A stretch of 51,337 nt of DNA. Origin: a virus. Shown here piece after piece: positions 28,229 to 37,060 of the stretch. The notes under the pieces are model-generated. The model was not told where the DNA came from. It made no database searches and saw only the letters and a list, made by a program, of their open reading frames with translations. The stretch covers positions 1-51,337 of the IMG/VR virus record IMGVR_UViG_3300008114_000176, one strand, 5' to 3'. Position 1 is the stretch's first letter, and each line of letters starts with the position of its first letter. Made by a program: the position numbers and the translations under genes.

Positions 28229-30301
28229 ATGCCATATATTGTTAATTTTACCGATAAAGATAATAAACTGCCCATAACGGTTTATGATAATACTTCAAGT
28301 ACTGATACCAGTTTAACATTTCCAGGACGAAATGTTACAGGATACGGACAAACGATCGCTGAAAATTTTTTAGCATTGTTAGAAAATTTTGCCAAAGAAT
28401 CACAACCAGCAAATCCTGTAGAAGGACAGTTGTGGTATAATACTGCCGATGGGATACTTCAGATATGGGATAGCACTACATGGAAAGCTGCAAGTAATAT
28501 TCAGAAAAGCGGAGTTGAGCCAGCTACTGAACAAAGTAAAGTTGGCGAGCTGTGGGTAGATACTACTAACCAACAGTTGTATGTATATTCAGGAACACGT
28601 TGGATTTTAGTAGGACCTAATTTTTCTACAGGTCTTAGAAGCGGACCTATTGTTGAAGCAGTTATTGATTCTGACAACGTATCTAAAGTTATTTTAATAT
28701 TTTACATTGAAGACATTCCGCTTATCATCTTTAGTAAAGACAGCTTTACACCTAAAATATCTATTTCCGGATTTGTCACAATCAAATCGGGTCTTAATAT
28801 AACAGAAAATGATGTAGGGCTTGGCGGATTTCCTACAAAAATTTACGGAGCAGCAACGTCTGCAGAATCTTTAGTAGTTGCAGACGTTGAAATTCCTGCA
28901 AATAAATTTTTAAGATCTGATATTATCAATACTACTGAATACGGAATCAATGTTAGAAATAATCAAGGCATCACATTAGGAGTTGACGGTACATTTAGTT
29001 TGACTACTTCTGAAATAGCTTCTAAAATTTATAATTCTTCTTCTGGTAGTAGTATCGATCTACAGATTAACAAAGATGGTATACCGTCTACAGTGCTTCG
29101 TGTAATTGGAAACACAGTAGGTGTTAACATACTATCTCCAGAAGAAGCACTCCATGTTGACGGCAACATTAAAACAAACGGTGCAATAATTCTAACTGAT
29201 ACTACGCCGAGTAGTAATTTTAGTAATGGAACTTTTAGAACAGCAGGCGGCGCAGCAATTAGTAAAAATTTATTAGTAGGTGACGGAGTCAAGGTAACTG
29301 GCACTAGTGAAGTTGACAATTTACAGCCTTCTACAACTGATTTTTATGACAGCGGAACACCGCTAAAACGTTGGAACACAGTTAGAACAAAAACACTAAT
29401 AGCCGAAACAATTGAAGGTGTTCTTACAGGAAATATTGTAGGAAATGCATCTACTGCTACTAACTTGAAATTTGTTACAACTTTTAAAATGGAAGGAGAT
29501 GTTACAGCTCCAAATTTACAGTTTGACGGACAAGTAGGCGGAAACACAAAAACTTTTACAACAACTCTTACTTCGGGATTAATTAGCAGTAAGGATGAGC
29601 CATTTCCAAACATATCTATAAAAGCAGACACTGTATTGGTATACAGACCAGGATCGGGTCTTATCAAAGAGACTAGAGATACGTTTGTTGCCGATCTAGG
29701 AGTTCCCATTGGGGGAATTATGCCGTATGCTGGTGCAGAAGCACCTTACGGATATTTGTTATGCGATGGTAGTGAAGTTGAAAGAACTAAATTCAGTGAC
29801 TTATTTGATGTGTTAGGAACTACATATAACGGTGCTATTCCTTTAGTTGGAATTGGTACATTTAGAATACCTGACCTAAGAGGCAGATTTCCTCTAGGTA
29901 AAGACAACATGGATAATGCTGGAACTGTTCCTAATTCCTTAGGAGGATATGTTGACGCTGGAGGCGGAAACGTTGATAGGGTTTCTGGTACAGCACCTGA
30001 CAACCTAGGCGACGGTGGCGGACAAAGTTCAAATATTTTAACAGTTTCAAATCTACCTGATCATGAACATAATATGAAAGGGTCTACGGGACAACAATAT
30101 TACGCCACACGAATTGATACCGCAATTCCAAGCGATACAGGATCGTTATCAGATAAAGGTCCTACAACTGTTGGACAAAGTCAGTATATTCCAACATCAG
30201 GCGGCATTAAAACTGCTGGAACATTAGGTCAAGAATTTAGTGTTATGAATCCGTTTTTAACATTAAATTATATTATTCGATCTGGTCCACCAGCATTCTA
30301 A
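28229..30301 (+). CDS. Tail fibre-like protein 1 with tail-collar domain
   Basis: A 690-residue protein, first of four paralogues. The N-terminal 130 residues hold the shared attachment module: GYGQTIAENFLALLENFA, then P-V-E-G-Q-L-W-Y-N and a second copy G-E-L-W-V-D-T followed by QLYVYSGTRWILVGP. The middle is repetitive beta sequence typical of fibre shafts. The last about 200 residues are a Phage Tail Collar domain: MPYAGAEAPYGYLLCDGSEV, FRIPDLRGRFPLGKD, LPDHEHNMKG and the ending MNPFLTLNYIIRSG. Likely a host-recognition fibre, with the conserved N terminus joining it to the baseplate. Confidence 0.8.
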   Translation: MPYIVNFTDKDNKLPITVYDNTSSTDTSLTFPGRNVTGYGQTIAENFLALLENFAKESQPANPVEGQLWYNTADGILQIWDSTTWKAASNIQKSGVEPATEQSKVGELWVDTTNQQLYVYSGTRWILVGPNFSTGLRSGPIVEAVIDSDNVSKVILIFYIEDIPLIIFSKDSFTPKISISGFVTIKSGLNITENDVGLGGFPTKIYGAATSAESLVVADVEIPANKFLRSDIINTTEYGINVRNNQGITLGVDGTFSLTTSEIASKIYNSSSGSSIDLQINKDGIPSTVLRVIGNTVGVNILSPEEALHVDGNIKTNGAIILTDTTPSSNFSNGTFRTAGGAAISKNLLVGDGVKVTGTSEVDNLQPSTTDFYDSGTPLKRWNTVRTKTLIAETIEGVLTGNIVGNASTATNLKFVTTFKMEGDVTAPNLQFDGQVGGNTKTFTTTLTSGLISSKDEPFPNISIKADTVLVYRPGSGLIKETRDTFVADLGVPIGGIMPYAGAEAPYGYLLCDGSEVERTKFSDLFDVLGTTYNGAIPLVGIGTFRIPDLRGRFPLGKDNMDNAGTVPNSLGGYVDAGGGNVDRVSGTAPDNLGDGGGQSSNILTVSNLPDHEHNMKGSTGQQYYATRIDTAIPSDTGSLSDKGPTTVGQSQYIPTSGGIKTAGTLGQEFSVMNPFLTLNYIIRSGPPAF

Positions 30302-30312
30302 GGTAAACACAA

Positions 30313-30576
30313 ATGGCATATACACTTAATAAAACTGATGGAACAATATTAGCTACCGTTGCAGACGGCCAAGTTGATGAGCTATCAACAGATATTACAC
30401 TTATTGGAAAAAATTATAGCGGCTTTGGCGAATCTATAAACGAAAATTTTATTAAAATTTTAGAAAATTTTTCTAGTACATCGCAACCATCTAGTCCTAT
30501 TAGAGGACAAATTTGGTTTGATGCTAACGAATCAAAATTAAAAGTTTATAACGGAACAGGGTTTGTACCAGTATGA
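30313..30576 (+). CDS. Tail fibre-like protein 2, N-terminal fragment (frame-broken)
   Basis: An 87-residue frame carrying only the first half of the shared fibre attachment module: GFGESINENFIKILENFS, SPIRGQIWFDA and VYNGTGFVPV. It ends at TGA 30574-30576. Paralogues 1, 3 and 4 continue with a second W-Y/F-D unit; here that unit resumes in the +1 frame, so this is the front of the gene at 30563-32083. Confidence 0.7.
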   Translation: MAYTLNKTDGTILATVADGQVDELSTDITLIGKNYSGFGESINENFIKILENFSSTSQPSSPIRGQIWFDANESKLKVYNGTGFVPV

Positions 30577-32083
30577 TAAACAATTATATTTCTTTGATGG
30601 TACTAACACTATTTTGCTTGGCCCTGATTATTCTGTTAGTCAAGGGGTTAGCGGATTACGTGTGGCAAATATATTAGACTCGTTGAATCAAAGTCGAGTA
30701 ATTACCTACTTGTATACCAACGGAGTTCTAATAGGTATATTCTCAAAAGATGCATTTACTCCAAAACTTCCAATAGATGGATTTAGCGGTAGTATTATTC
30801 CTGGATTTAATGCAAGTACATTAGCTGGCCTAAAGTTTAATGTGACTGCAACTAACAGTGAAAAGTTAGGAGGACAACTTGCTAGCTTATATGTTCGAAA
30901 TGACACGTCAAACATTATTAACGGACAGATTATTGTTTCTTCAAATTTAGGTTTGATTATAGGTGATGCCAACCAAGGACAATTCCAAGTACAAGATGGT
31001 AATTTAATTATTGCTAATATTGCATCTAACAAGCAGATGGTTTTTAACGTTCGTCGAGATGTTATTGCTGAAGAAGCAATTGCAATTAGTGCCGATACCA
31101 GAACAGTTAATATATATGACGGATATCTTACAAGTGAAGTAGACATTGGTGGAAACTTAACGATTCAAGGCAATCTTACAGTGAACGGCGATGTTGTCAC
31201 AGTTAACACTAGTGTAATGACTGTTGAAGATAAAAATATTGTACTGGCAAAACAGACAGGAGTAACTCCCTTTGATGCTAATGCCGCCGGTGGTGGCCTA
31301 GTTTTACAAGGGGCATCTAGCCATGTGTTTTTATGGCACGATGTTGGACAGACAGCACAGGCTTCTAGTTCAGAAGCTATTTCGGGTGGTTATAATGATG
31401 CTATTCCAGCACTGGCTAGTCAAGCGTGGACAAGCTCTGATCACATTAATTTAGCTTCAGGAAAAGAATTTAAGATTGACGGAGTAACAGTTTTGTCAGG
31501 AACTTCGTTAGGAGCTGGCATTACCAGTATTCCAGGCGTTACTAGTTTCGGTACACAAACTCAGCTAACAGTTGATAGTTTATATTTTAATGATGCTGCA
31601 ATCGAAGTTACAGCATCTAATACTGATCTAACACTAACAATTAACGGCACAGGCGGCCTAAATTTAGGAAGTAAGCGGATTAAAAGTGTTGCTGATCCTA
31701 CTACAAGTACAGATGCAGCAACTAAAAATTACGTTGATAATACTGTTAGATCTAGAAATCTTGTGCTTAGTATGGATATATCAGACGGAATTTCTAATGC
31801 AGGTATTGCCGCATTATTGGAGCAAATAGCACCAGTAGTCGAATATAACAACGGTACAATAGCTAGAGTTTTATGTTCGTTCTTGGTTAACGGTACCACT
31901 AACTTAGATATTAATCCGTTGCTGTCAACATCATCGACGGAATTTGTTACACCAACAGGAACAGCGTTTGGATTGAATAACATTAGTTTCACACCAGCAA
32001 CCATTGCAGCACCTGGATTAGCAGTGTCTAGAACAGTTAAAACTTTTCAGATTATAACGGGCGCATGGATATTTGTATCTTAA
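30563..32083 (+). CDS. Tail fibre-like protein 2, main part (frame-broken)
   Basis: About 500 residues, in frame +1 relative to the preceding fragment, with a TTG as the only start-like codon and no ribosome binding site. It resumes inside the shared module (DKQLYFFDGTNTILLGPDYS), then matches paralogues 1 and 4 (SKDAFTPKLPIDGF). The middle has the TIQGNLTVNGDVVTVNT and VEDKNIVLAKQ patterns of fibre shafts and VADPTTSTDAATKNYVDN, a tail-fibre repeat motif. The C-terminal about 110 residues look like a separate globular tip. Compared with the paralogues about 20-24 residues are missing at the junction. Confidence 0.7.
   Translation: MYQYDKQLYFFDGTNTILLGPDYSVSQGVSGLRVANILDSLNQSRVITYLYTNGVLIGIFSKDAFTPKLPIDGFSGSIIPGFNASTLAGLKFNVTATNSEKLGGQLASLYVRNDTSNIINGQIIVSSNLGLIIGDANQGQFQVQDGNLIIANIASNKQMVFNVRRDVIAEEAIAISADTRTVNIYDGYLTSEVDIGGNLTIQGNLTVNGDVVTVNTSVMTVEDKNIVLAKQTGVTPFDANAAGGGLVLQGASSHVFLWHDVGQTAQASSSEAISGGYNDAIPALASQAWTSSDHINLASGKEFKIDGVTVLSGTSLGAGITSIPGVTSFGTQTQLTVDSLYFNDAAIEVTASNTDLTLTINGTGGLNLGSKRIKSVADPTTSTDAATKNYVDNTVRSRNLVLSMDISDGISNAGIAALLEQIAPVVEYNNGTIARVLCSFLVNGTTNLDINPLLSTSSTEFVTPTGTAFGLNNISFTPATIAAPGLAVSRTVKTFQIITGAWIFVS
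30570..30576 (+). other. Frame break in fibre gene 2
   Basis: The upstream frame reads ...GFVPV then TGA, and the +1 frame reads ...YDKQLYFF across the same bases. In fibres 1, 3 and 4 about 20-24 residues containing G-x-L/F-W-x-D-T lie between the equivalents of VPV and QLY. The break therefore coincides with a missing segment, suggesting an out-of-frame deletion. Confidence 0.6.
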
Positions 32084-32085
32084 TA

Positions 32086-32093
32086 GTTAAATA
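32086..32093 (+). promoter_or_regulatory. Candidate late promoter box GTTAAATA ahead of fibre gene 3
   Basis: The same octamer as ahead of gp6, in the 26-base gap between fibre genes 2 and 3. A strong GGGGAG ribosome binding site follows at 32098-32103; the predicted start site (about 32099) falls at its edge, so use as a promoter is uncertain. Confidence 0.4.
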
Positions 32094-32109
32094 TGTAGGG
32101 GAGCGATAA

Positions 32110-33930
32110 ATGGCATACATCATAAACAAGTTTAGTGGCGGGCAATTAGTAGTGCTAGAAGACGGCACACTAGATACTTCAACCAGTCTAGGATTGCTTG
32201 GCAGAAACTATACTGGGTATGGTGAAGTACAAAATGAAAATTTTGTATTCTTACTAGAGAATTTTGCCAATGAAGATCCGCCTTCGCGGCCAATAACAGG
32301 TCAAGCATGGTATAATACATCGCTAGGATCACTTAATGTTTATAATGGTACAGCATGGACCCCAGTGGGCTCGGCAACAACCAGCAATACAGAACCCGAA
32401 GGATTTGACGGTGCTCTTTGGTATAAAGATACTACTGATCAATTGTTCATATTTGATTCGGGATTTTGGAAATTAATAGGACCAGAAGCAGTAGAAGGTT
32501 TTGGCGCTACTCGAATTAGAGCTAGAACAATATTAGACAATGCCAACATAGAACATGCAGTAGTAGAAATTTTAGTAGACGGCACAACTTTTGTTATATG
32601 TGCCGACGAACCATTTACCATTGACGACAGCAACTTAGTTACAGGATTTACTAGTCTACAAGCAGGTACAAATTTTTCATCTAATAGACCAGCAATTGGA
32701 CCGTTAGTTGGTAATGCTTCTAGTGCATCTAGATTAGAACCAGGTAGACGAATTAACGGTGTCTTTTTTGATGGTCAAACAGATATTACAATTGGATCAA
32801 ATACAACTAACACGTTAACAAGAGGCACATACTTAACAGGTGCAAATTTTAATGGATCGGCAGCAACAACGTGGTCGGTAGATGCTAGTTCTGCTAACGT
32901 TATTGGTAAAATTGTTGCTAGAGACAGCGCAGGAGATTTTTCTGCAGGAACTATTACAGCTGATTTAGTGGGGAATGTCAGCGGTAATGTGACAGCAACT
33001 ACCGGAACTAGTAGATTTATTAGGGTAGAAGCCAACGAGTTTGTTGGTGCTACATTATCAGGCAACGCATTTTCGACCACAAAACTAGAAACAGCAAGAA
33101 CAATTAATGGCGTACTATTTGATGGTACTGCAAATATCACAGTTCCTGCAAATGCAGAGACTCTTACAGGGGATAGGTTAGCTGTAGATATAAAGTATTC
33201 TAATCTAATTAGTGTAGGAACACTTCTTACTTTGCGAGTAAGCAATTATGCAACTTTTGGGCCTAGTCTTACTGAAAATGTAACAATTGGTTATTCGGAT
33301 GCTACTAACCCTCTTCTAAGTAATGCAGGTTTTGTTAGCACAAATACTCCTTCACTCATATTATCTACAGGCGGTGCTGGTACCGGAGATGCGCTGACAC
33401 TAGCCCTATGGAATAGTAATAAATCTTTGACTGAAGGAGGCGCTGCACAACCAGCACTAGTGCCATTAAATGCAACGCCTCAAAACATAGGACACTCAAA
33501 TTTTAAATGGAATAGAGTCTATGCTAATTATTTTGAAGGTATTGCAACTACAGCACAATATGCTGACCTTGCAGAAAAGTATGTAGCAGATGCAAATTAC
33601 GAAGCAGGAACAGTGCTAGAATTTGGTGGTGAATTTGAAGTAACACTAGCAGAAGACGGTACAGCTAGATTAGCTGGAGTAGTTTCCACTGATCCTGCAT
33701 ATTTAATGAATAGCAAGTGTGTAGGCAAACACACAGTTGCACTTGCATTACAAGGTCGTGTACCCTGTAAAGTAAGAGGTAAAATACAAAAGGGCGATAT
33801 GTTGATGAGTGGCGGTGGCGGTTATGCCCGTAAAGCAACAAACCCGCAAATAGGTACGATTATAGGCAAGGCTCTAGCTGATTTTGATGGTGTAAGTGGA
33901 GTTATCGAAGTAGCAGTAGGCAGAGTTTAA
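32110..33930 (+). CDS. Tail fibre-like protein 3
   Basis: A 606-residue paralogue. The N-terminal module is complete (GYGEVQNENFVFLLENFA, PITGQAWYN, GALWYKD, QLFIFDSGFWKLIGP). The shaft has repeated ARTINGVLFDGT/RRINGVFFDGQ units near 175 and 325, each followed by a short strand. The C-terminal about 130 residues start with AQYADLAEKYVADANY and are shared with fibre 4; they include a GRVPCKVRGKIQKGD strand pair and a terminal GVIEVAVG. This end resembles the C-terminal domains that cap many phage fibres and are sometimes self-cleaving chaperones, though I see no proof of cleavage. Confidence 0.8.
   Translation: MAYIINKFSGGQLVVLEDGTLDTSTSLGLLGRNYTGYGEVQNENFVFLLENFANEDPPSRPITGQAWYNTSLGSLNVYNGTAWTPVGSATTSNTEPEGFDGALWYKDTTDQLFIFDSGFWKLIGPEAVEGFGATRIRARTILDNANIEHAVVEILVDGTTFVICADEPFTIDDSNLVTGFTSLQAGTNFSSNRPAIGPLVGNASSASRLEPGRRINGVFFDGQTDITIGSNTTNTLTRGTYLTGANFNGSAATTWSVDASSANVIGKIVARDSAGDFSAGTITADLVGNVSGNVTATTGTSRFIRVEANEFVGATLSGNAFSTTKLETARTINGVLFDGTANITVPANAETLTGDRLAVDIKYSNLISVGTLLTLRVSNYATFGPSLTENVTIGYSDATNPLLSNAGFVSTNTPSLILSTGGAGTGDALTLALWNSNKSLTEGGAAQPALVPLNATPQNIGHSNFKWNRVYANYFEGIATTAQYADLAEKYVADANYEAGTVLEFGGEFEVTLAEDGTARLAGVVSTDPAYLMNSKCVGKHTVALALQGRVPCKVRGKIQKGDMLMSGGGGYARKATNPQIGTIIGKALADFDGVSGVIEVAVGRV
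33551..33578 (+). repeat. 28-bp exact direct repeat, copy in fibre gene 3
   Basis: This stretch is identical base for base to 35364-35391 in fibre gene 4. It encodes the AQYADLAEK junction between shaft and C-terminal domain. The rest of the two C-terminal domains has diverged. Confidence 0.85.
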
Positions 33931-33943
33931 ATAGCTTTATAGC

Positions 33944-33951
33944 GATAAATA
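33944..33951 (+). promoter_or_regulatory. Late promoter box GATAAATA ahead of fibre gene 4
   Basis: GATAAATA in the 43-base gap between fibre genes 3 and 4, 23 bases ahead of the ATG, with GGAG (33963-33966) in between. A weaker TTTAAATA (33926-33933) overlaps the stop of fibre gene 3. Confidence 0.65.
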
Positions 33952-33973
33952 ATAGTTAGAACGGAGTATATCA

Positions 33974-35731
33974 ATGGCATATCAAGTAGACAAATTTAAT
34001 GGAACTTTTCTAGTCTCAGTTGACGATGGAACCATTGATACCACCACTGATCTGCGTTTTGTAGGAAAAAATTACGCAGGCTACGGCGAAGTACAGAACG
34101 AAAATTTCTTGCATTTAATGGAAAATTTTGCAAATACTTCAGCACCACCCAAGGCAGTTGTTGGTCAAATTTGGTATGATAGCGGCAATAAAAAAATACG
34201 TTTCTATGATGGCGCACGATTTAGAACAGCTAGTGGAGCTGAAGTAGGCCCAACTGCACCTTCCGGATTACAGTCAGGCGATTTTTGGTTTGATACCAGC
34301 GCAGGACAACTATATACTTGGAACGGAACTGAGTTTGTATTAATTGGTCCAGAAACTCCTCCAGATCTAGGAGCAAGTGCAGTAGTTTCTCAAGTGGTAA
34401 AAGATACAATTGGCAACAATCATACCATTGTAAAGTTTCAAGCAGGTGGTGATGTAATATCAATAGTTAGTAAAGATGCATTTACACTAAACAGTACAAT
34501 TAATCCTATTACAGGATTCACAACAATTAAGAAAGGTGTTAATCTAGTTAACACTAATGGTACAACAGGAGTTACATCCACAGATCATTATTTCTGGGGT
34601 ACCGCAAGTAATGCAGCAAGGCTAGGTGGGTACCCAGCTTCAGAATATATTAGACTAGGTGAAGTATCGTTTGACAACGAAATTTCTTTTAAAGACACTG
34701 GTCTTACTATTGGCGATCAAAATGATCTGCGTATTAGAGTTGAAAACGGTGATGAACCAGTTATTGAAAATCGATTAGGTAATACAATAACTCTAAGAAT
34801 ACGAGTAAGTGACAGCGATTTAAGAAACGTTGGAATTATCTCCTCAACAGGAATGATTCCCGGAACTACTAATTTCTTTAATCTAGGATCTTCTACTTCT
34901 AGATGGGCCAATGTTTATTCTACATTGTTTACTGGGAATGTATTAGGCAATCTTACAGGTAATACATTGGGTATTCATAGAGGTAATTTGCTAGCCAACA
35001 ATGAAGTTTTATCATTTAATGCAGATACTCAAACATTTATTGGTAGTTTTACCGGTACACTTACCGGAAACGTAATTGGAAATATTACCGGAACATCTAC
35101 CAATTCTTTAAGTTTAAACAGTCTAGTTGGCGAGCAAGGTGCCGTAGCAACTTCAGTTGCACTTAGAGATGGTGCAGGAAATTTAACAGCAACTAGATTT
35201 ATTGGAGTTACTGATAAATCCGATAGATTAAAGATTGATGACGTAGCAGTAGATACTGATCCAAATTATCGATCTGCAAGAACAACTAAAACTGCAAACT
35301 CTATTGCAGCTAGAGACAGTTCTGGTAATTTATTAGCAAATACATTTGATGGTACTGCTACCGCAGCACAATATGCTGACCTTGCAGAAAAATACCTTGC
35401 AGATAAACAATATGATGTTGGAACAGTGGTTGCAATTGGTGGAGAAAAAGAAGTTACAGCCGCTACATATGGTGATAGAGCAATTGGCATAGTATCTGCC
35501 AATCCTGGATTTATGATGAACAAAGATTTAGAAGGCGGGACATATATAGCATTGAAGGGTCGAGTACCTGTAAAAGTACAAGGTACAGTTAAGAAAGGTG
35601 ACAAACTTGTTCCGGCCCAAAATATGTACGGTGCTGCATCAGCTGCTAATAAATCTGACACAGATTATTTTGCTATTGCCCTCGAAGACCATCAGTCTGA
35701 TTCGGGTGTTATAGAAGCATTGGTATTATAA
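33974..35731 (+). CDS. Tail fibre-like protein 4
   Basis: A 585-residue paralogue with the full N-terminal attachment module (GYGEVQNENFLHLMENFA, VVGQIWYDS, GDFWFDT, QLYTWNGTEFVLIGP) and then the SKDAFTLNS block shared with fibres 1 and 2. The shaft includes FTGTLTGNVIGNITGTS strands. The C-terminal about 130 residues, from AQYADLAEKYLAD, match fibre 3 (GRVPVKVQGTVKKGDKLV). Likely an alternative or additional receptor-binding fibre under its own late box. Confidence 0.8.
   Translation: MAYQVDKFNGTFLVSVDDGTIDTTTDLRFVGKNYAGYGEVQNENFLHLMENFANTSAPPKAVVGQIWYDSGNKKIRFYDGARFRTASGAEVGPTAPSGLQSGDFWFDTSAGQLYTWNGTEFVLIGPETPPDLGASAVVSQVVKDTIGNNHTIVKFQAGGDVISIVSKDAFTLNSTINPITGFTTIKKGVNLVNTNGTTGVTSTDHYFWGTASNAARLGGYPASEYIRLGEVSFDNEISFKDTGLTIGDQNDLRIRVENGDEPVIENRLGNTITLRIRVSDSDLRNVGIISSTGMIPGTTNFFNLGSSTSRWANVYSTLFTGNVLGNLTGNTLGIHRGNLLANNEVLSFNADTQTFIGSFTGTLTGNVIGNITGTSTNSLSLNSLVGEQGAVATSVALRDGAGNLTATRFIGVTDKSDRLKIDDVAVDTDPNYRSARTTKTANSIAARDSSGNLLANTFDGTATAAQYADLAEKYLADKQYDVGTVVAIGGEKEVTAATYGDRAIGIVSANPGFMMNKDLEGGTYIALKGRVPVKVQGTVKKGDKLVPAQNMYGAASAANKSDTDYFAIALEDHQSDSGVIEALVL
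35364..35391 (+). repeat. 28-bp exact direct repeat, copy in fibre gene 4
   Basis: Identical to 33551-33578, 1,813 bases away in the same orientation and the same reading frame, so recombination between the copies would produce an in-frame shaft/tip chimera or drop one gene's worth of DNA. Confidence 0.85.
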
Positions 35732-35740
35732 GGATAAATT

Positions 35741-36652
35741 ATGGCAATCGGTGATTTCATTTCCGCAACAGATTACAACTCAATCAGAACTAAAATTATT
35801 AACGTCATGAGTACAGGATCCGGTAATTTTGGTTATGGTCAAACAACTTTTAGTTCTTTAGTATCTGCTGGAAATACTGTAACAAAAACACAATGGGATT
35901 CTCTTAGATACGATATCTACAATGCTATTCTACACCAAACTGGATCAGCAGCTTCGTTGGTGCAAGTGGCAGTGGGTGATGTTATTAGATTTGGTGCAAG
36001 CAATCCTAATTCTCAATATGACACTGTTGCTAATACCGCAGTTACCAATCGATTCAATTTAGGAACTGGCCAGTTTGTAACAGAAGCAATTAACAGCACA
36101 TCATTTACTTCATCGTGGTATCAATCAGTTAGTGCTACAGCATCGGTTACATTTTCCACAGCAGAACAAGCAAGATTTTTCTTTAATGCAGGCGGAAAGA
36201 TTCGATTTGCTAGCACCAGAACCGGCGGCAACGGTGAAGCACAAAATACTTCGTGGAGTAATTTATTAAGTTCTGCAGGAGCTCAATCATTTGTAGGCGG
36301 CCCCTCTGGAATTAATTTCTTTTCTTTAACTAGTGGTTTTCAGACTTTTGCTGAAATTTCAGGAAGCTCGGCATATTCTAATAACAAATGGCGTTTAGAA
36401 GCATCGTGTAATGTTGCAAGCAATACATTAGGAACCGCCAATGTTGTTAATTTTAGAATAACGTGGTTAGATGCATACACTGATCCAGTGCCAGGAGGCG
36501 GAACACCGGCAATTCCTCCTGGAGATTTAGTTGACGGTACGCTTACTCTAACAGTTGATCAGGTTCGTCCTTCTGGATTTTTACAACCAAGTGGTACATT
36601 TACCACTGTAGGCCCATCGTCGTCTTCTTTGAGTGCAATCTCTGGTTCATAA
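35741..36652 (+). CDS. Fibre-like virion structural protein
   Basis: A 303-residue protein. It opens with DFISATDYNSIRTKIINVM and VTKTQWDSLRYDI, a helical N-terminal pattern that I have seen in structural proteins of aquatic T4-like phages. The rest is Ser/Thr/Gly-rich and beta-predicted, and ends with a low-complexity Pro/Gly/Ser region (GGGTPAIPPGD, GPSSSS). It follows fibre 4 by nine bases with AAGGA ahead of the ATG, and closes the fibre block. It could be a short fibre or a whisker-like part; no domain is recognised with confidence. Confidence 0.65.
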   Translation: MAIGDFISATDYNSIRTKIINVMSTGSGNFGYGQTTFSSLVSAGNTVTKTQWDSLRYDIYNAILHQTGSAASLVQVAVGDVIRFGASNPNSQYDTVANTAVTNRFNLGTGQFVTEAINSTSFTSSWYQSVSATASVTFSTAEQARFFFNAGGKIRFASTRTGGNGEAQNTSWSNLLSSAGAQSFVGGPSGINFFSLTSGFQTFAEISGSSAYSNNKWRLEASCNVASNTLGTANVVNFRITWLDAYTDPVPGGGTPAIPPGDLVDGTLTLTVDQVRPSGFLQPSGTFTTVGPSSSSLSAISGS

Positions 36653-36676
36653 ATTTTAATCCCCTATAAGACGCCA

Positions 36677-36684
36677 TATAAATA
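36677..36684 (+). promoter_or_regulatory. Late promoter box TATAAATA ahead of the glycosyltransferase operon
   Basis: An exact T4 late consensus box in the 57-base gap after the fibre block, 33 bases ahead of the next ATG, with TAGGAG (36699-36704) in between. It places the glycosyltransferase-like genes under late control along with the tail genes. Confidence 0.8.
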
Positions 36685-36709
36685 ATGTGCGTGTTTTATA
36701 GGAGATACC

Positions 36710-37060
36710 ATGGACGACCGTCTAAAAGCTGCCTTAGATTTTTCAAATTATAGACAAACCCTAGCAATTCAAAGAAAAACCCTTAAAGAAAAAATTGAGG
36801 GCAAATTGACTTACGGCCACTCCGGCGGTATATTTAAGATTGATAGAACACTATTAGTTTTTGTTCAAATGCTAATTGATCAAGACAGAACAGAAAATGT
36901 TCCTCTAATTGATCAAAATGAAAATCCAATTTTAATTCCAGACCTACAAATATTTCGAGATGAAATTTTAGATAGGTATTTTACTGCCACCTACGAATAT
37001 CACGAAGAATACGAAAAAATTAAATCTAGCAGGACCGTAGAAAAATTATTGAATATATGA
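36710..37060 (+). CDS. Conserved phage protein of unknown function
   Basis: A 116-residue protein, mostly helical by eye, with RQTLAIQRKTLKEKIEGKL (helix), GGIFKIDRTLLVFVQMLI and a C-terminal acidic/aromatic helix (YFTATYEYHEEYEKIK). It is first after a perfect late box and overlaps the next gene by four bases (ATGA), so it is made with the glycosyltransferases and the tail proteins. I know no function; a small virion or scaffolding protein is possible. Confidence 0.6.
   Translation: MDDRLKAALDFSNYRQTLAIQRKTLKEKIEGKLTYGHSGGIFKIDRTLLVFVQMLIDQDRTENVPLIDQNENPILIPDLQIFRDEILDRYFTATYEYHEEYEKIKSSRTVEKLLNI

Noticed and set aside
29344-29709. Antisense frames opposite the fibre and gp5 genes (also 9597-9971, 32775-33245, 35266-35661)
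   Set aside because: They lie within well-supported genes on the other strand and have no start signals or family features.
30563-30576. Programmed +1 frameshift at GTA-TGA in fibre gene 2
   Set aside because: The tRNA would have to re-pair poorly, and paralogues show about 20 residues absent at the site.
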